64,000 nt of DNA from an uncultured Eggerthellaceae bacterium (GTDB taxonomy: Bacteria > Actinomycetota > Coriobacteriia > Coriobacteriales > Eggerthellaceae), in assembly GCA_910588205.1 (NCBI GenBank), contig CAJUQK010000006.1, positions 22,585-86,584 of the forward strand, given 5' to 3'. Below are positions 10,401 through 17,640 of the stretch, piece after piece. The notes beneath the pieces are model-generated. The model was not told the origin of the DNA and searched no databases. It saw only the letters and a list, made by a program, of their open reading frames with translations. How positions within the stretch are numbered: position 1 is the stretch's first letter; each line of letters begins with the position of its first letter. The position numbers were made by a program, and so were the translations under genes.

Positions 10401-10583
10401 ATGGGGCCGAACGGCGCTGATGGGACCGATGATGGCGATGGTGGTCTATCCGATGCCACCGAACCCGGTGAATCGGGAAGCGCAACAGAGACGCTCGGAG
10501 ATAATGAAGGAATAGCAGGAGCATCGCTGAAACCGGTGCTGGTGGCAGTGTCCTTAGAGCTCACAGAAGAGGAACGACCATGA
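4431..10583 (+). CDS. Giant BspA-like leucine-rich-repeat surface protein
   Basis: 2,050 residues. An N-terminal hydrophobic segment (about 15-40) acts as signal peptide or membrane anchor, followed by an acidic Ser/Gly-rich stretch and a Pro/Gly/Glu linker (about 130-170). A region near 285-370 resembles small beta repeats of surface proteins. From about 420 to 1,760 there are some twenty LRR_5 (Treponema/BspA-type) repeats with the pattern IGxxAFxGCxxLxxVxLP. The last 80 residues are acidic and the protein ends without LPXTG or a C-terminal membrane helix, so retention would depend on the N-terminal segment or on partners. Known relatives bind host matrix or other bacteria. The gene overlaps both neighbours by four bases and belongs to the kinase-MoxR-DUF58-transglutaminase operon. 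Confidence 0.9.
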   Translation: MMKGKLPISFPALSVGKLAAVALCVVAVGTTVATWQGGALFGADFSWTNSSYAIQQAYDSTAFQVEEDAESDNPVSQDDPAEEKSADPGLSASNASGGNAPLSGTVVPSEEEVVIGSGGTASGGNPSQGEGPSGPGSDPEPGPGPGPGPEGPTKPDPEGPEEIPEIIDPGNRFEEMTDPSLDYVDTKPRYTVEEAHLTGRGKTVVRDAALAPEANRVLLNEVTPYLSGYFVIRKEGSAQTERLELKPEDFRFNADEVAQIRPFMKGPFQIKVSYRDSGETSATQTGIEVTCDAYEHRADFTVTNAVGAQITKSVHFNGTQLSIPAEVWELALRDLKEPDGTVSSLFLGWEYDGRVAIDALTVGADVVAFRAMAKGTAPVPAGMRVEARETAQVLTDIDPATPAISGGRLIVPEGVNTISLAGMEPNDSVTTICLPSTITDVDIPSVLRAFPHLSTWEVEGANPYFEATHSGYLASKVSDGGCTIISIPPSSPSVKTMAITVDEGVVGFGPDAFEGIAWDPWGLRLVFAGDAVEIQDWGSLPAEVEVAAPSSINDQAYCRYLSLFSQNRPDLLMAEPVRFWRQDGIYATGIDDDGGAVYFLRDHGAELAYIPDVAVSSYRIPALASRVLTTAFIDCTALTNITIPSTVSSIEAGALMAAGLHSIILEAPDSVTIEAGQKLFSDRASYADDFTLYLACEAGSAAHGQWLDQLASCWGSRDEAAAHIVCIGADEGNLETDEGNGVVYKQDGGTLTLLSVPQGVSVLTVKEGTTAIAADAVRGLPDLRALILPESVTDIPSDAFAGCAKLEAVIFPDALAASAGLSAWAAEVGLTAVDGCSSLGLIGASSEHQWDGVGVFYRRITQGLEAVYALKEVGGLFPDGTITLLSGTTSLAPGLFAGDATACGVAGERLVTQVGARAFEGCTALRSVAVFGEVRSIGAFAFARSGVEGSIALRGARLVMDASAFEDCARLGEVSFSGTVSSLGARAFQGCSSLTRVVFADDLADLAVMGASAFADCPQLSEVAFSAGVRVIAEDAFAGCGGLRTLRFPETGARITSIGERAFSGCVKLETLTLHRLILLQTIGVHAFSCAASTTRAASGGSTGGALKGSIYFPPTLVSIGAGAFADQSSLEKIYLHGDVSSLKTIGAGAFQGCASLYSVALNEATSGLVIGASAFAGDPKLSSVTLPKSLISVGQRAFAQCTSLASLSLKGAAGDPCAWSAIGSEAFYGCGQLQSLDLSSTALKTIPARAFAGCTALSMVILPATIAQIGEGAFSGCVALMLLNILAEEPPTMAQNAFEGCDMAQLIVQVPRSEGDQILHRYQTDPTWLAIVGGSSEQITTPDVSGAIHMGAGEYRRVGAGYALVRVDPGKVTSGFAPAAGTVRIEKGAFKDCRNLLTVVVPTSVSSVAEGAFAGCSALENLVFQGDRPPAFEGDLFAGEAVQDIFRLYVINVNHAPNHFGSLVSLVRFKLVAGGNTFAIEPNTGALYTTYDVATTPVTDVLLRVPRAATGELGSVADTQFVADSAAEGCRGLTRVTLPNTVKSIGAAAFKDSGITVFSGAGELTQIGQSAFEGCTALTQAWFFGGSTNNNVYLPESLRRIGPFAFKGCTSIKTFQMNGQVEEIPEGMLANCTSLTQMSGGSKSILHFKRFGKDLFAGCTAMTTTGASLTAFSSLEEIGEGAYQGCSNLSLAVFPASLQRIGQGAFSGCKSVEFVVFNGASPVSVTGSGLPDVWCSGLVPVFVPQDEGGGMGIAQAYETAWGSDAPPAGVDAVARSYRTASGNLYAELEVHNSKLIDMVFLSTTTQACTNGLVKVFSHNSYDWKTLYINKGALKGKAYVKRFLAGPNCVGIPARPGIGDGAFDGTGGAQGLTLDLSEMSEVPFVGDHIFGAQAPSGTRIIVKDEKMAEEMSATTDSGRLGSKLLEDYGLRLVRDESVTSEVALKLVDAATVVVNDADTEEVEEGILGDAHGDDPGSAPKDTDEIVDEGIMGPNGADGTDDGDGGLSDATEPGESGSATETLGDNEGIAGASLKPVLVAVSLELTEEERP

Positions 10584-11533
10584 TTATCCGAAAGAGCGAC
10601 CAGATCATCCAAGAGGTCGGCAAGGCCATCATCGGCAAGGATGAGATCATCCGCAAGGTGCTCATGGCCATGTACGCCAACGGGCATGTCCTCTTGGAGG
10701 ATTCTCCGGGTGTGGGCAAGACCACGCTGGCCTTGGCATTCTCTCGGGCGCTGGGATTCGAATACCGGCGTATCCAGTTCACTCCTGACACCATGCCCGC
10801 TGATATCACCGGCTTCTCCATGTTCAATAAGCAAACGGGCAATTTCGAATACCGCCCGGGCGCGGTCAACTGCAACCTGTTGTTGGGGGATGAGATCAAC
10901 CGCACTTCCGCCAAGACCCAAGCGGCCTTGCTGGAGGTCATGGAGGAGCGGTCTGTCACAGTGGATGGCATCACCCATGATCTTCCTGAGCCCTTCATCG
11001 TCATAGCAACCCAGAACCCCCTGGGTTCAGTGGGCACGCAGCAGCTGCCTGACTCTCAGTTGGACCGCTTCATCGTGAGGCTTTCCATCGGCTACCCCTC
11101 CCATGACCTGCAAGTGGCTATGATCCGCGAATCATTGGAGGCGAAGCCCTTGGACAGCGTTCAGGAAGTGGCGAGCCGAGAGGACATCATCACCATCCAG
11201 CGCTATCTGGCGAACATCCGCATATCTGAGGAACTCATGGATTACGCCACTGCTCTTTGCGAAGCCACGCGCACGGCACCTTTGGTGCAGCTGGGCGTGA
11301 GCCCCCGTGGTGTGCTGGCTTTGGTGCGCATGGCTCGGGCATCCGCTATCTTGGGGGAGCGGGATTACGTCATTCCCGAGGATATCCGTGATGTCTACAA
11401 AGATGTGTGCGCCCATCGTCTCATCCTGCGCTCTCAGGCCCGTATCGAAGGGGTCAGTGCCGAGGAGATCCTAGATGAGCTCCTGGAAATGGTTCCGGCT
11501 CCGGCATTGGGCCAGCGGGCCCAGCGTCGGTGA
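10580..11533 (+). CDS. MoxR-family AAA+ ATPase
   Basis: 317 residues. Walker A is SPGVGKTTLA, Walker B is LLLGDEINRTSAKTQAALLE, and sensor 1 is IATQNPLGSVGTQQLP; a helical lid follows. MoxR ATPases act as chaperones that remodel partner proteins, classically together with a DUF58/VWA protein encoded next to them. The gene starts within the stop of the LRR gene (ATGA overlap) and its end overlaps the DUF58 gene by 59 bases. Cytoplasmic. Family certain, substrate unknown; the large LRR protein or the transglutaminase-fold protein are candidates by position. Confidence 0.95.
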   Translation: MIIRKSDQIIQEVGKAIIGKDEIIRKVLMAMYANGHVLLEDSPGVGKTTLALAFSRALGFEYRRIQFTPDTMPADITGFSMFNKQTGNFEYRPGAVNCNLLLGDEINRTSAKTQAALLEVMEERSVTVDGITHDLPEPFIVIATQNPLGSVGTQQLPDSQLDRFIVRLSIGYPSHDLQVAMIRESLEAKPLDSVQEVASREDIITIQRYLANIRISEELMDYATALCEATRTAPLVQLGVSPRGVLALVRMARASAILGERDYVIPEDIRDVYKDVCAHRLILRSQARIEGVSAEEILDELLEMVPAPALGQRAQRR

Positions 11534-12746
11534 CCCTTTTGATCTGGAACGCCTGGCGGGCGGGGCGGCCACGCACATGAGGTCGAATCGGATCCTCTAT
11601 ATCTTGGCGCTGGGCCTATCTACCCTCGTCTTCGTTTGGACAGGTTCGCTCTATGCTCTGGCCGTTGTCTTGTTCTTCATCCTGCTGGGGTTGCTCTTGG
11701 GTCTTGGCGTTCTCATCACGCGCTGGTGCACAGAGGTGAGCATCGGCATTCCCGCGTCCTTCGCAGTAGGAAGCGATGCTGCCATCACGCTGTCCATACG
11801 TAAGGGGATCCCTTTCAGTGCAGCGCTCATCACCTTCGACATCGCCTGCGTGAGCGCTCCCTTTCGCTCGACCGAGCAGCACCTTGCTTCGGTGGCCCTG
11901 AATACCCGGGGGCGCCGGGAGGTGCAGATCCCCCTTGATGCTGATCGCTACGGCCGGACCGAGGTGCTCGTAGAGCGTTGTTGGTGCGAGGACCCTCTGG
12001 GACTCTTTCGCTACCCTCTGCCTTGGTCGAAGTATCAGAGCTGCGTGGTCTACCCGACACGCTATGGGTTGGCTACCAATGTGAAGCACATCCCGCTTTC
12101 CCGGGCGTTCGGTACCACCTACGATGAATCCCGAAGCGGCTCTGATGTGGATGAGGTGTTCGATATCCGCGAATTCCAGGCGGGGGATCACCTTGCATCG
12201 GTGCACTGGAAACTGACATCGAAGTTCGATGTGATGATGTCGAGGCAGTTCTCGCTCCCGGTGGATTTCGAGCTCATCGTGGTCAGCCTGGGAGCCCTTG
12301 AGGATGATGAGGGCCGTGCGCTTTCGGTTGAGCTGCTCAATGGGGTGGCATCGGTGGGCGAGGCCATCTCATCCGACCTCCTCCGGCAGGGGCTTTCCCA
12401 TAATTACGCACTACCCGTCAAAGGGGAGTTCGTCAACGTGATGGTGGATGGGCTGGAGGCCATGAGCGCCACATCCGAGCTCTTGCTGGGCGCGCCGCTT
12501 CCGGAGCGGTACGGGGATGCAGTGGCATGCCTGCTCTCCTCGGAGGTCTCCGCTCGGTTCACGAAATGCATCTTGGTGAGCGCTATCTATGATGAGCGGC
12601 TTTGGACGCAGCTTGCCCTGGAGATGGACTTGAGCGTTGTGCTGGTGGTCCGCGGGACAGGAGTGCAAGAGGTGAACGGGAATTACGACTTGATAGTGGT
12701 GGATACGGAGGATGCGAACGACCGTGAGCGCTGCATCACCCTATAA
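11475..12746 (+). CDS. DUF58-domain membrane protein
   Basis: 423 residues. Two adjoining membrane helices lie at about 36-75, followed by an extended beta region and the DUF58 signature IREFQAGDHLASVHWKLTSK at about 233-252. The start at 11475 has GAGGAG seven bases upstream and lies inside moxR in another frame; an internal ATG at 11577 just before the first membrane helix is a plausible alternative with a weaker site. DUF58 proteins are VWA-like partners of MoxR ATPases, and with TgpA-like proteins they form a conserved trio. The downstream gene again overlaps (35 bases). Confidence 0.9.
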   Translation: MSSWKWFRLRHWASGPSVGDPFDLERLAGGAATHMRSNRILYILALGLSTLVFVWTGSLYALAVVLFFILLGLLLGLGVLITRWCTEVSIGIPASFAVGSDAAITLSIRKGIPFSAALITFDIACVSAPFRSTEQHLASVALNTRGRREVQIPLDADRYGRTEVLVERCWCEDPLGLFRYPLPWSKYQSCVVYPTRYGLATNVKHIPLSRAFGTTYDESRSGSDVDEVFDIREFQAGDHLASVHWKLTSKFDVMMSRQFSLPVDFELIVVSLGALEDDEGRALSVELLNGVASVGEAISSDLLRQGLSHNYALPVKGEFVNVMVDGLEAMSATSELLLGAPLPERYGDAVACLLSSEVSARFTKCILVSAIYDERLWTQLALEMDLSVVLVVRGTGVQEVNGNYDLIVVDTEDANDRERCITL

Positions 12747-15195
12747 GCGGGAAGACGCCCGGTCGTCAAGGAAGTCAAGGTCCGCTGCTGCAGGGCCTGA
12801 GACCCTCGTGGGCTTCTCACGCCTGCGCGTACCCATCCTCTTCGCGAGCGCTCTGCTGGCCGCAGCCCTTGCATTCCAGTTGGCGCTCTTTGGGGTGCCT
12901 CTCGGCGCTCTTGTGGGGGCCGCGGTGTTGGGTACCCTGGGTGGCTTGCTGGCTGCCCTGTTCTTTCGGGAGCCTGCTGCTGCCCAACGGGTGCTCATCG
13001 GCCTGCTCGTAGCGGTGGCTGCTGCGTTCATCTTGGGAACCCGTGCCGTGTTGGGCGCCTGGGCTCAGGTGGCCAATGGCTTCATCGTGGCCTGGGATGT
13101 CATGACCCAAGGCTACGTGCTTCCCTTCCGTATCGATGCAGGGGCGGGGATCGTGGAGGTGGGTGCTGTTGCGCTTTGCTTTGCAGCGGTAGCCTCCCTT
13201 CTGGTTTGGATGCTCTTGCGTCTTCAGAAGAGCGCGTTGGTCCTGGGGGTGTGTACCTTCCTGGCGCTGGCGACCGTCTTCGCCGGGGTAGCTTCGTTCT
13301 TGTCCCTGGGGCTCATCTTGGGAGGCGGGATGCTTCTGGCGTCCCTGCTGGCAATGGTGAAGAAGCAGACGAGTGCCGTGAGCCGCCTGTCGGTCCGGGG
13401 GTTCCTTGCTATGGTCCCCTCACTTGTCGTGGCTTTGCTCTTGGCATTGGGTCTGGGCTGTGAGGTGGCCCGTACCGTGGGGGATCAGCCTACCGCTGCA
13501 GGGGTGCGTGCTGGTATCCTGCAAGCCTGGGATGAGATGCGGTTCGGTTCTGACACGCTGCCGGAAGGGCGTTTCGCGAAAGCCTATCAGATGAACCGGG
13601 TAGGGGAAGGCGCGGCAGTACCGCGTTTGGAAGCCACCTTCAGCTCTCCGGAAGCGGTGGAGCAGTCCTATTTCCGTGGGTTCGTGGGATCGACCTATAC
13701 GGGCGTTGCCTTCGACGAGCCGTCGTTCGCCATCTACGATGGGCAGTGGAACGGCCTCTTCGGCTGGATGGAAGGGGCGGGTTTCACTCCGCTGCTCCAG
13801 AGCGCTCAGTACGCCCAGATGAATTGTGCCGTAGCGGGGCAGCAGCTACCTACCTCGACGATCACCTTGCAGGCTGAGCAGGCGAACAGGCGCTATGGCT
13901 ATGCTCCTTACCAGACGCTCCAGGATCCTTCCGCCCAGCCATTGCTGGACCTGTCCCTGCAACCGGAAGGGTTCTTCGGGCTTGGGGAGAGTTCGTTGAC
14001 CACCGTTCCGGATTCTCAGGCAACGGAGCTCTTCTCTCCAGCCGCTTGGGTGTCTACCCCGTCAGAAGGAGAGGAGGGTGCCGAAGGGCAGTTCCTTCAG
14101 GCTGAACGGGCTTACCGGTCTTTCGTCTATGATGCCTATCTTGAGGGGTCTGAGAGCAGCGGGAGCACCATCCAGCGATTCTTCTTCTCGGGGGAAGGGT
14201 GGGACCCGGCCACGAAGGATCTCTATAGCATCGCCACGCGCATTCGCAGCATGCTGGAATCCCATTGTGCCTACATCAGTGATCCCGCTCCGTTCCGGCC
14301 CTCTGCCAACGGTGATTATGTGACCTGGTTCTTGGAGGCCGAGAAGCAGGGGAATGCCTCGGCGTTCGCGGCAACAGCGGTGCTCGCCTTTCGGGAGGCC
14401 GGTGTGCCCGCACGGTATGTGGAAGGGTATCTTCTGAGCCAGGCGAATGTGGATGCGCTCAAAGAGGCGGGGCAGGTGACGGCGCAGATGACGGCGCGGG
14501 ATGCCCATGCTTGGGCGGAAGTCTATATAGATGGTGTGGGTTGGACGCCGCTGGAGATGACCCCGGGCTTCTATGACAAGACCTATGCTGCCGAGCAGAC
14601 CATCGAGATATCCAAGGAAGTGGCAGGGGACGGGAGCGAAAGCGAGCTTTCAGGCAGCTTGGATCGCTCTTGGGATGATTGGATCCCTGAGGAACTGCGG
14701 CCCTTCGCCTGGATCGGGCTGCTCTTGTTGCTGGTCATCATCGCGCTTGTGGGGTATGGGACCATAGAGCTCCAGCGGTTTTTGCGGGTGCGTTGGCGAG
14801 AGCGACGCTTCGCAAAGGCGGTCGAGCGGGCAACTGCTGCGGCTGACAGCATGACGCTTGGGCTTACGGAAGTGGGGGAGACCGAGGTGTCAGCCTTGCT
14901 CTTCGCGCGGCTCCAGCGGGCTTTGCGTTTTGCCCCCGTAGCCTTTGATGAGGCGCGTCCGGGGGCCTATGAAAAGACCATCAGTCAGGAGGATATGGGC
15001 GTGACCTCAACGGAGTACCGGCGCATGGTGGAGCTCATAGAGCGGGAGCGGTTCGGTGGTGTTGCGCTGAATGCTCACGAGGCAGCGCTCATCCAAGATA
15101 TCATCTGTCGCATAGAGGCAGCGCTTTGGCGCGCGGCTCCGCGCAGGCAACACCTTAGCATGCGCTACCGCTATCTTTTCGAGTTGCCGCTCTAG
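12712..15195 (+). CDS. TgpA-like transglutaminase-fold membrane protein lacking the catalytic Cys
   Basis: 827 residues. Six to eight membrane helices fill about 35-260, a long extracytoplasmic part holds the transglutaminase-like core (about 500-620), then one membrane helix (about 664-685) and a cytoplasmic tail resembling DUF4129. The core is recognisable from FREAGVPARYVEGYLL and DAHAWAEVYIDGVGWTPLEM. The catalytic Cys of the usual G-x-C-x-x-F-A is Ala549 (GNASAFAAT), His599 is kept, and the Asp position is Glu615. It should therefore not catalyse cysteine-dependent transamidation or proteolysis and may bind rather than modify its ligand. Last gene of the five-gene operon. Confidence 0.88.
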   Translation: MRTTVSAASPYKREDARSSRKSRSAAAGPETLVGFSRLRVPILFASALLAAALAFQLALFGVPLGALVGAAVLGTLGGLLAALFFREPAAAQRVLIGLLVAVAAAFILGTRAVLGAWAQVANGFIVAWDVMTQGYVLPFRIDAGAGIVEVGAVALCFAAVASLLVWMLLRLQKSALVLGVCTFLALATVFAGVASFLSLGLILGGGMLLASLLAMVKKQTSAVSRLSVRGFLAMVPSLVVALLLALGLGCEVARTVGDQPTAAGVRAGILQAWDEMRFGSDTLPEGRFAKAYQMNRVGEGAAVPRLEATFSSPEAVEQSYFRGFVGSTYTGVAFDEPSFAIYDGQWNGLFGWMEGAGFTPLLQSAQYAQMNCAVAGQQLPTSTITLQAEQANRRYGYAPYQTLQDPSAQPLLDLSLQPEGFFGLGESSLTTVPDSQATELFSPAAWVSTPSEGEEGAEGQFLQAERAYRSFVYDAYLEGSESSGSTIQRFFFSGEGWDPATKDLYSIATRIRSMLESHCAYISDPAPFRPSANGDYVTWFLEAEKQGNASAFAATAVLAFREAGVPARYVEGYLLSQANVDALKEAGQVTAQMTARDAHAWAEVYIDGVGWTPLEMTPGFYDKTYAAEQTIEISKEVAGDGSESELSGSLDRSWDDWIPEELRPFAWIGLLLLLVIIALVGYGTIELQRFLRVRWRERRFAKAVERATAAADSMTLGLTEVGETEVSALLFARLQRALRFAPVAFDEARPGAYEKTISQEDMGVTSTEYRRMVELIERERFGGVALNAHEAALIQDIICRIEAALWRAAPRRQHLSMRYRYLFELPL

Positions 15196-15212
15196 TGGAC
15201 GCTCTGCTAGGC

Positions 15213-15518
15213 TCAGCCATGGAAGAGAGCGGTCAAGAAGGCAGTTGCGGCAAGGAAGACACCCGGCACGTTCGCGATGACGATGGGCCAATCCTTCTTC
15301 TTCGGCAGAAGGCCATAGGCTGACCACATGATGCAGTTGAGCATGGCGGCGAAGGGCTGGATGGGGTTGCCGGGGTGTCCGGCAAGATTGTCCGAGATCT
15401 GGGGGATATAGGCTACGTACATGACCACAGCGAGGACCGAGGCTGTGTAGCCTATGATGCGGACAGCTGCGTTGCGCAGATGCGGATGTTCTTTCGCTGT
15501 TGTGTTCTTGTCAGTCAT
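15213..15518 (-). CDS. SemiSWEET-family sugar transporter
   Basis: 101 residues with three predicted membrane helices (about 21-40, 52-70, 78-98). The first helix ends in YIPQI, the PQ-type hinge typical of SemiSWEETs, and the second contains CIMWSAYG. SemiSWEETs dimerise to form a passive sugar channel in the cytoplasmic membrane. Stands alone, convergent with the preceding operon (17 bases between stops). Substrate cannot be told. Confidence 0.85.
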   Translation of the reverse strand: MTDKNTTAKEHPHLRNAAVRIIGYTASVLAVVMYVAYIPQISDNLAGHPGNPIQPFAAMLNCIMWSAYGLLPKKKDWPIVIANVPGVFLAATAFLTALFHG

Positions 15519-15704
15519 ATCGAACCCCGTCGTCGTTGCTTGCGTTCCGCCTATCCTAGGGCACCTTTCAACTTGCCCTTCTGTGGCTTTCCGATTTGAA
15601 ACCTCATCGTAGGGCGGTAATCTGCATTTCCAGAGAGGCGTCCTGGTTCGTGATCGGAGATACCATGAAGAAGGTCCTAATGGAAGCGGAGAGGCGGGAA
15701 TAAA

Positions 15705-15740
15705 ATGATATCATTGATATCAAATGTATCATCGATATCG
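15705..15740. promoter_or_regulatory. Three GATATC-centred palindromes upstream of fitAB-like genes
   Basis: Three perfect palindromes stand in 36 bases: ATGATATCAT (15705-15714), TTGATATCAA (15714-15723) and CGATATCG (15733-15740). They lie just ahead of the GAAGGAGG ribosome site of the antitoxin, where FitA/VapB-type antitoxins usually bind to repress their own operon. Operator function is inferred. Confidence 0.65.
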
Positions 15741-15756
15741 TTCGAAGGAGGACCCA

Positions 15757-15993
15757 GTGCCTACCTTGCTTGTAAGGGAGTTGAGCGAAGAGACCAAAAG
15801 AGCTCTTGCCATCAATGCGGCCAAGCATGGGAGGAGTCAGCAAGCTGAGGCGCGCGCCATCCTTGAAGAAGCGCTTGCCCCGGAGTCAGAGAGCTGGGTG
15901 GATATGCTTCGTCGTGAGGCCCAAGAGGTCGGCGGGATGGATATCCCGCTTCCGCAAAGGCATGTTCCACGCGTGACCGGGGTGCTGATCTGA
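15757..15993 (+). CDS. FitA/VapB-type antitoxin
   Basis: 78 residues from the GTG at 15757, chosen because GAAGGAGG sits six bases upstream. The N-terminal TLLVRELSEETKRALAINA and HGRSQQAEARAILEEAL form a ribbon-helix-helix DNA-binding fold as in FitA; the C-terminal part (DIPLPQRHVPRVTG) would wrap the toxin. Its stop lies one base before the toxin ATG. Palindromes upstream suggest autorepression. Confidence 0.88.
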   Translation: MPTLLVRELSEETKRALAINAAKHGRSQQAEARAILEEALAPESESWVDMLRREAQEVGGMDIPLPQRHVPRVTGVLI

Positions 15994-15994
15994 T

Positions 15995-16408
15995 ATGGCA
16001 TACCTTGTGGATACCAACGTCATCTCAGAGGTATGCAAGAAAGAGCCAGAGCTGCATGTTATGGAATGGCTGCAACAGCATGCCGATGAGCTGTATCTTT
16101 CGGTTATTTCCATCGAGGAGATGCGCTTCGGTGAGCTCATGATGCCTATGGGTAAACGCCGGGCGAAGCTCGGGCAGATGATATCGGCTCTGGTAGAGAG
16201 GTATGCCCCGAAGACGCTCTCTTTCGATGCTCGGTGCGCTGAACAGTGCGCCGTCTTCCATGAGCACGCTATATCTGCAGGGCGCTCACCTGCTATCGAG
16301 GATCTGATGATCGCTTCTATTGCGGATGTCAATGGTCTTATCGTTGCTACGAGGAATACCAGAGACTTCGATTATCTGGATGTGCCGCTTGTAGATCCGT
16401 TCGGCTGA
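15995..16408 (+). CDS. FitB/VapC-type PIN-domain toxin
   Basis: 137 residues, a complete PIN domain. Acidic metal-binding residues are visible in YLVDTNVISE (Asp6), ISIEEMRFGE (Glu about 42), SPAIEDLMIASIA (Glu/Asp about 101-102) and ATRNTRDF. PIN toxins are Mg-dependent ribonucleases neutralised by the antitoxin made from the gene just upstream. The length and the IEEMRFGE motif are closer to FitB than to mycobacterial VapC. All acidic residues are present, so it is probably active. Confidence 0.92.
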   Translation: MAYLVDTNVISEVCKKEPELHVMEWLQQHADELYLSVISIEEMRFGELMMPMGKRRAKLGQMISALVERYAPKTLSFDARCAEQCAVFHEHAISAGRSPAIEDLMIASIADVNGLIVATRNTRDFDYLDVPLVDPFG

Positions 16409-16586
16409 GGTCGTGGGGCCTATAGGGATATAGGCAGAAAAGTGCGCCTTCCGATATTTCTCGTTGCATCCGCTGGCGTTCGCGCACTCTGTGCCTCTTC
16501 GGAGACGACAGATCTTTGGCACTTGACCCAAGCTAAGGATAAGATGTGCTCTAATGTCATCTACGCATACCGGATAGGAGGCCAGC

Positions 16587-17093
16587 ATGACCTATGGAAC
16601 GCCTGAGATACACCCTTCCGCCAAGATAGCGGCGAACGCGACGGTCGTGGGAGATGTGCACATCGCTCAGGATGTCACGGTGCTCTACGGCGCAACGCTG
16701 CGGGGAGACATGGGCGGCCATGTCTATGTTGGCGCGCGCACCAACATCCAGGAACTCGTGTGCTTGCATGTACCCATCAATGGTGACGTAGTGGTTGGCG
16801 AAGAGGTATCCGTGGGCCATGGCGCTATCCTCCATGGATGCACGATCGGAGACGGGTCGCTTGTGGGCATGGGTGCTATCGTGTTGGACGGCGCGAAGAT
16901 CGGGCATAATTGCCTCATTGGAGCAGGGGCGCTGGTAACGGGGAAGATGGATGCACCTGACGGCGTTCTGATCATGGGCTCACCGGCGAAGATCGTCCGA
17001 GAGCTTACAGAGGATGAGCTGGAGAGCCTTCGCGTGAATTGCGAAGAGTACGTAGGCATCGGCTGTGCCCTTGCCGAAGAGGGGCTGCTCTAG
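16587..17093 (+). CDS. Gamma-class carbonic anhydrase-like protein
   Basis: 168 residues of left-handed beta-helix hexapeptide repeats. The metal ligands are visible as His in CLHVPI, His in SVGHGAILHG (two), matching the three-His zinc or iron site of Cam/YrdA proteins. These reversibly hydrate CO2, although many bacterial homologues have no proven activity. ATG 16587 is preceded by AGGAGG. Single gene, followed by a small membrane-protein gene. Confidence 0.9.
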   Translation: MTYGTPEIHPSAKIAANATVVGDVHIAQDVTVLYGATLRGDMGGHVYVGARTNIQELVCLHVPINGDVVVGEEVSVGHGAILHGCTIGDGSLVGMGAIVLDGAKIGHNCLIGAGALVTGKMDAPDGVLIMGSPAKIVRELTEDELESLRVNCEEYVGIGCALAEEGLL

Positions 17094-17158
17094 TCCTGGA
17101 TATGAAGCTGCAACGTGAGGAGGGGACGCCCCGTTGCCTCACAGGAAGAGAGGGTGTC

Positions 17159-17575
17159 ATGTACACGTATCACGGGAAAGCCATACAGGGGCTGAGCATC
17201 GCGAACATCGTCATCAGTGGCCTGGGCTTGCTGCTCGGGCTGTTGGGGTTCTTGGCGGTGGGGCTCGGCATCGCCATCGTTGCTGATGGCAGCAACCCTT
17301 TCGATCTGTTCGTAGGAGCCGCCTGGTGGGGGTCTCTTCTGGCCATAGCTATGGTCGCCGTCGTCCCTGGGTTGGTGGCAGGGATCTTGGGCGTGCGCAA
17401 TGCTCGCACACCTGCAAAGCTCACGACGGTCATGGTGTGGAGCATCGTGGGAGCTGCAGTCTATATCGTTGGCATGGGTCTTTTGGGAGTCGTGCTTGCC
17501 ATACCCTGCATCCTGGTGGCGGTCTTCTCCTATCAAGATAAGAAGGCCTATGCATTGGGGCCTGCTTCGGTTTGA
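17159..17575 (+). CDS. Small four-helix membrane protein, unknown function
   Basis: 138 residues from the ATG at 17159 (AGGAAGAGAGGG upstream); a longer frame from 17039 overlaps the carbonic anhydrase gene and is not supported. Predicted membrane helices at about 12-42, 52-76, 87-110 and 112-128, Gly-rich, with NARTPAKLTT between the second pair. It resembles DUF4190-type proteins in layout but I cannot assign a family firmly. Confidence 0.65.
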   Translation: MYTYHGKAIQGLSIANIVISGLGLLLGLLGFLAVGLGIAIVADGSNPFDLFVGAAWWGSLLAIAMVAVVPGLVAGILGVRNARTPAKLTTVMVWSIVGAAVYIVGMGLLGVVLAIPCILVAVFSYQDKKAYALGPASV

Positions 17576-17640
17576 GCGCAGCTGCTGCTCTGTCTGGAAA
17601 TGCCATCGGTCCCGCAAGGAATCTAGGACGAGGAGCCACT

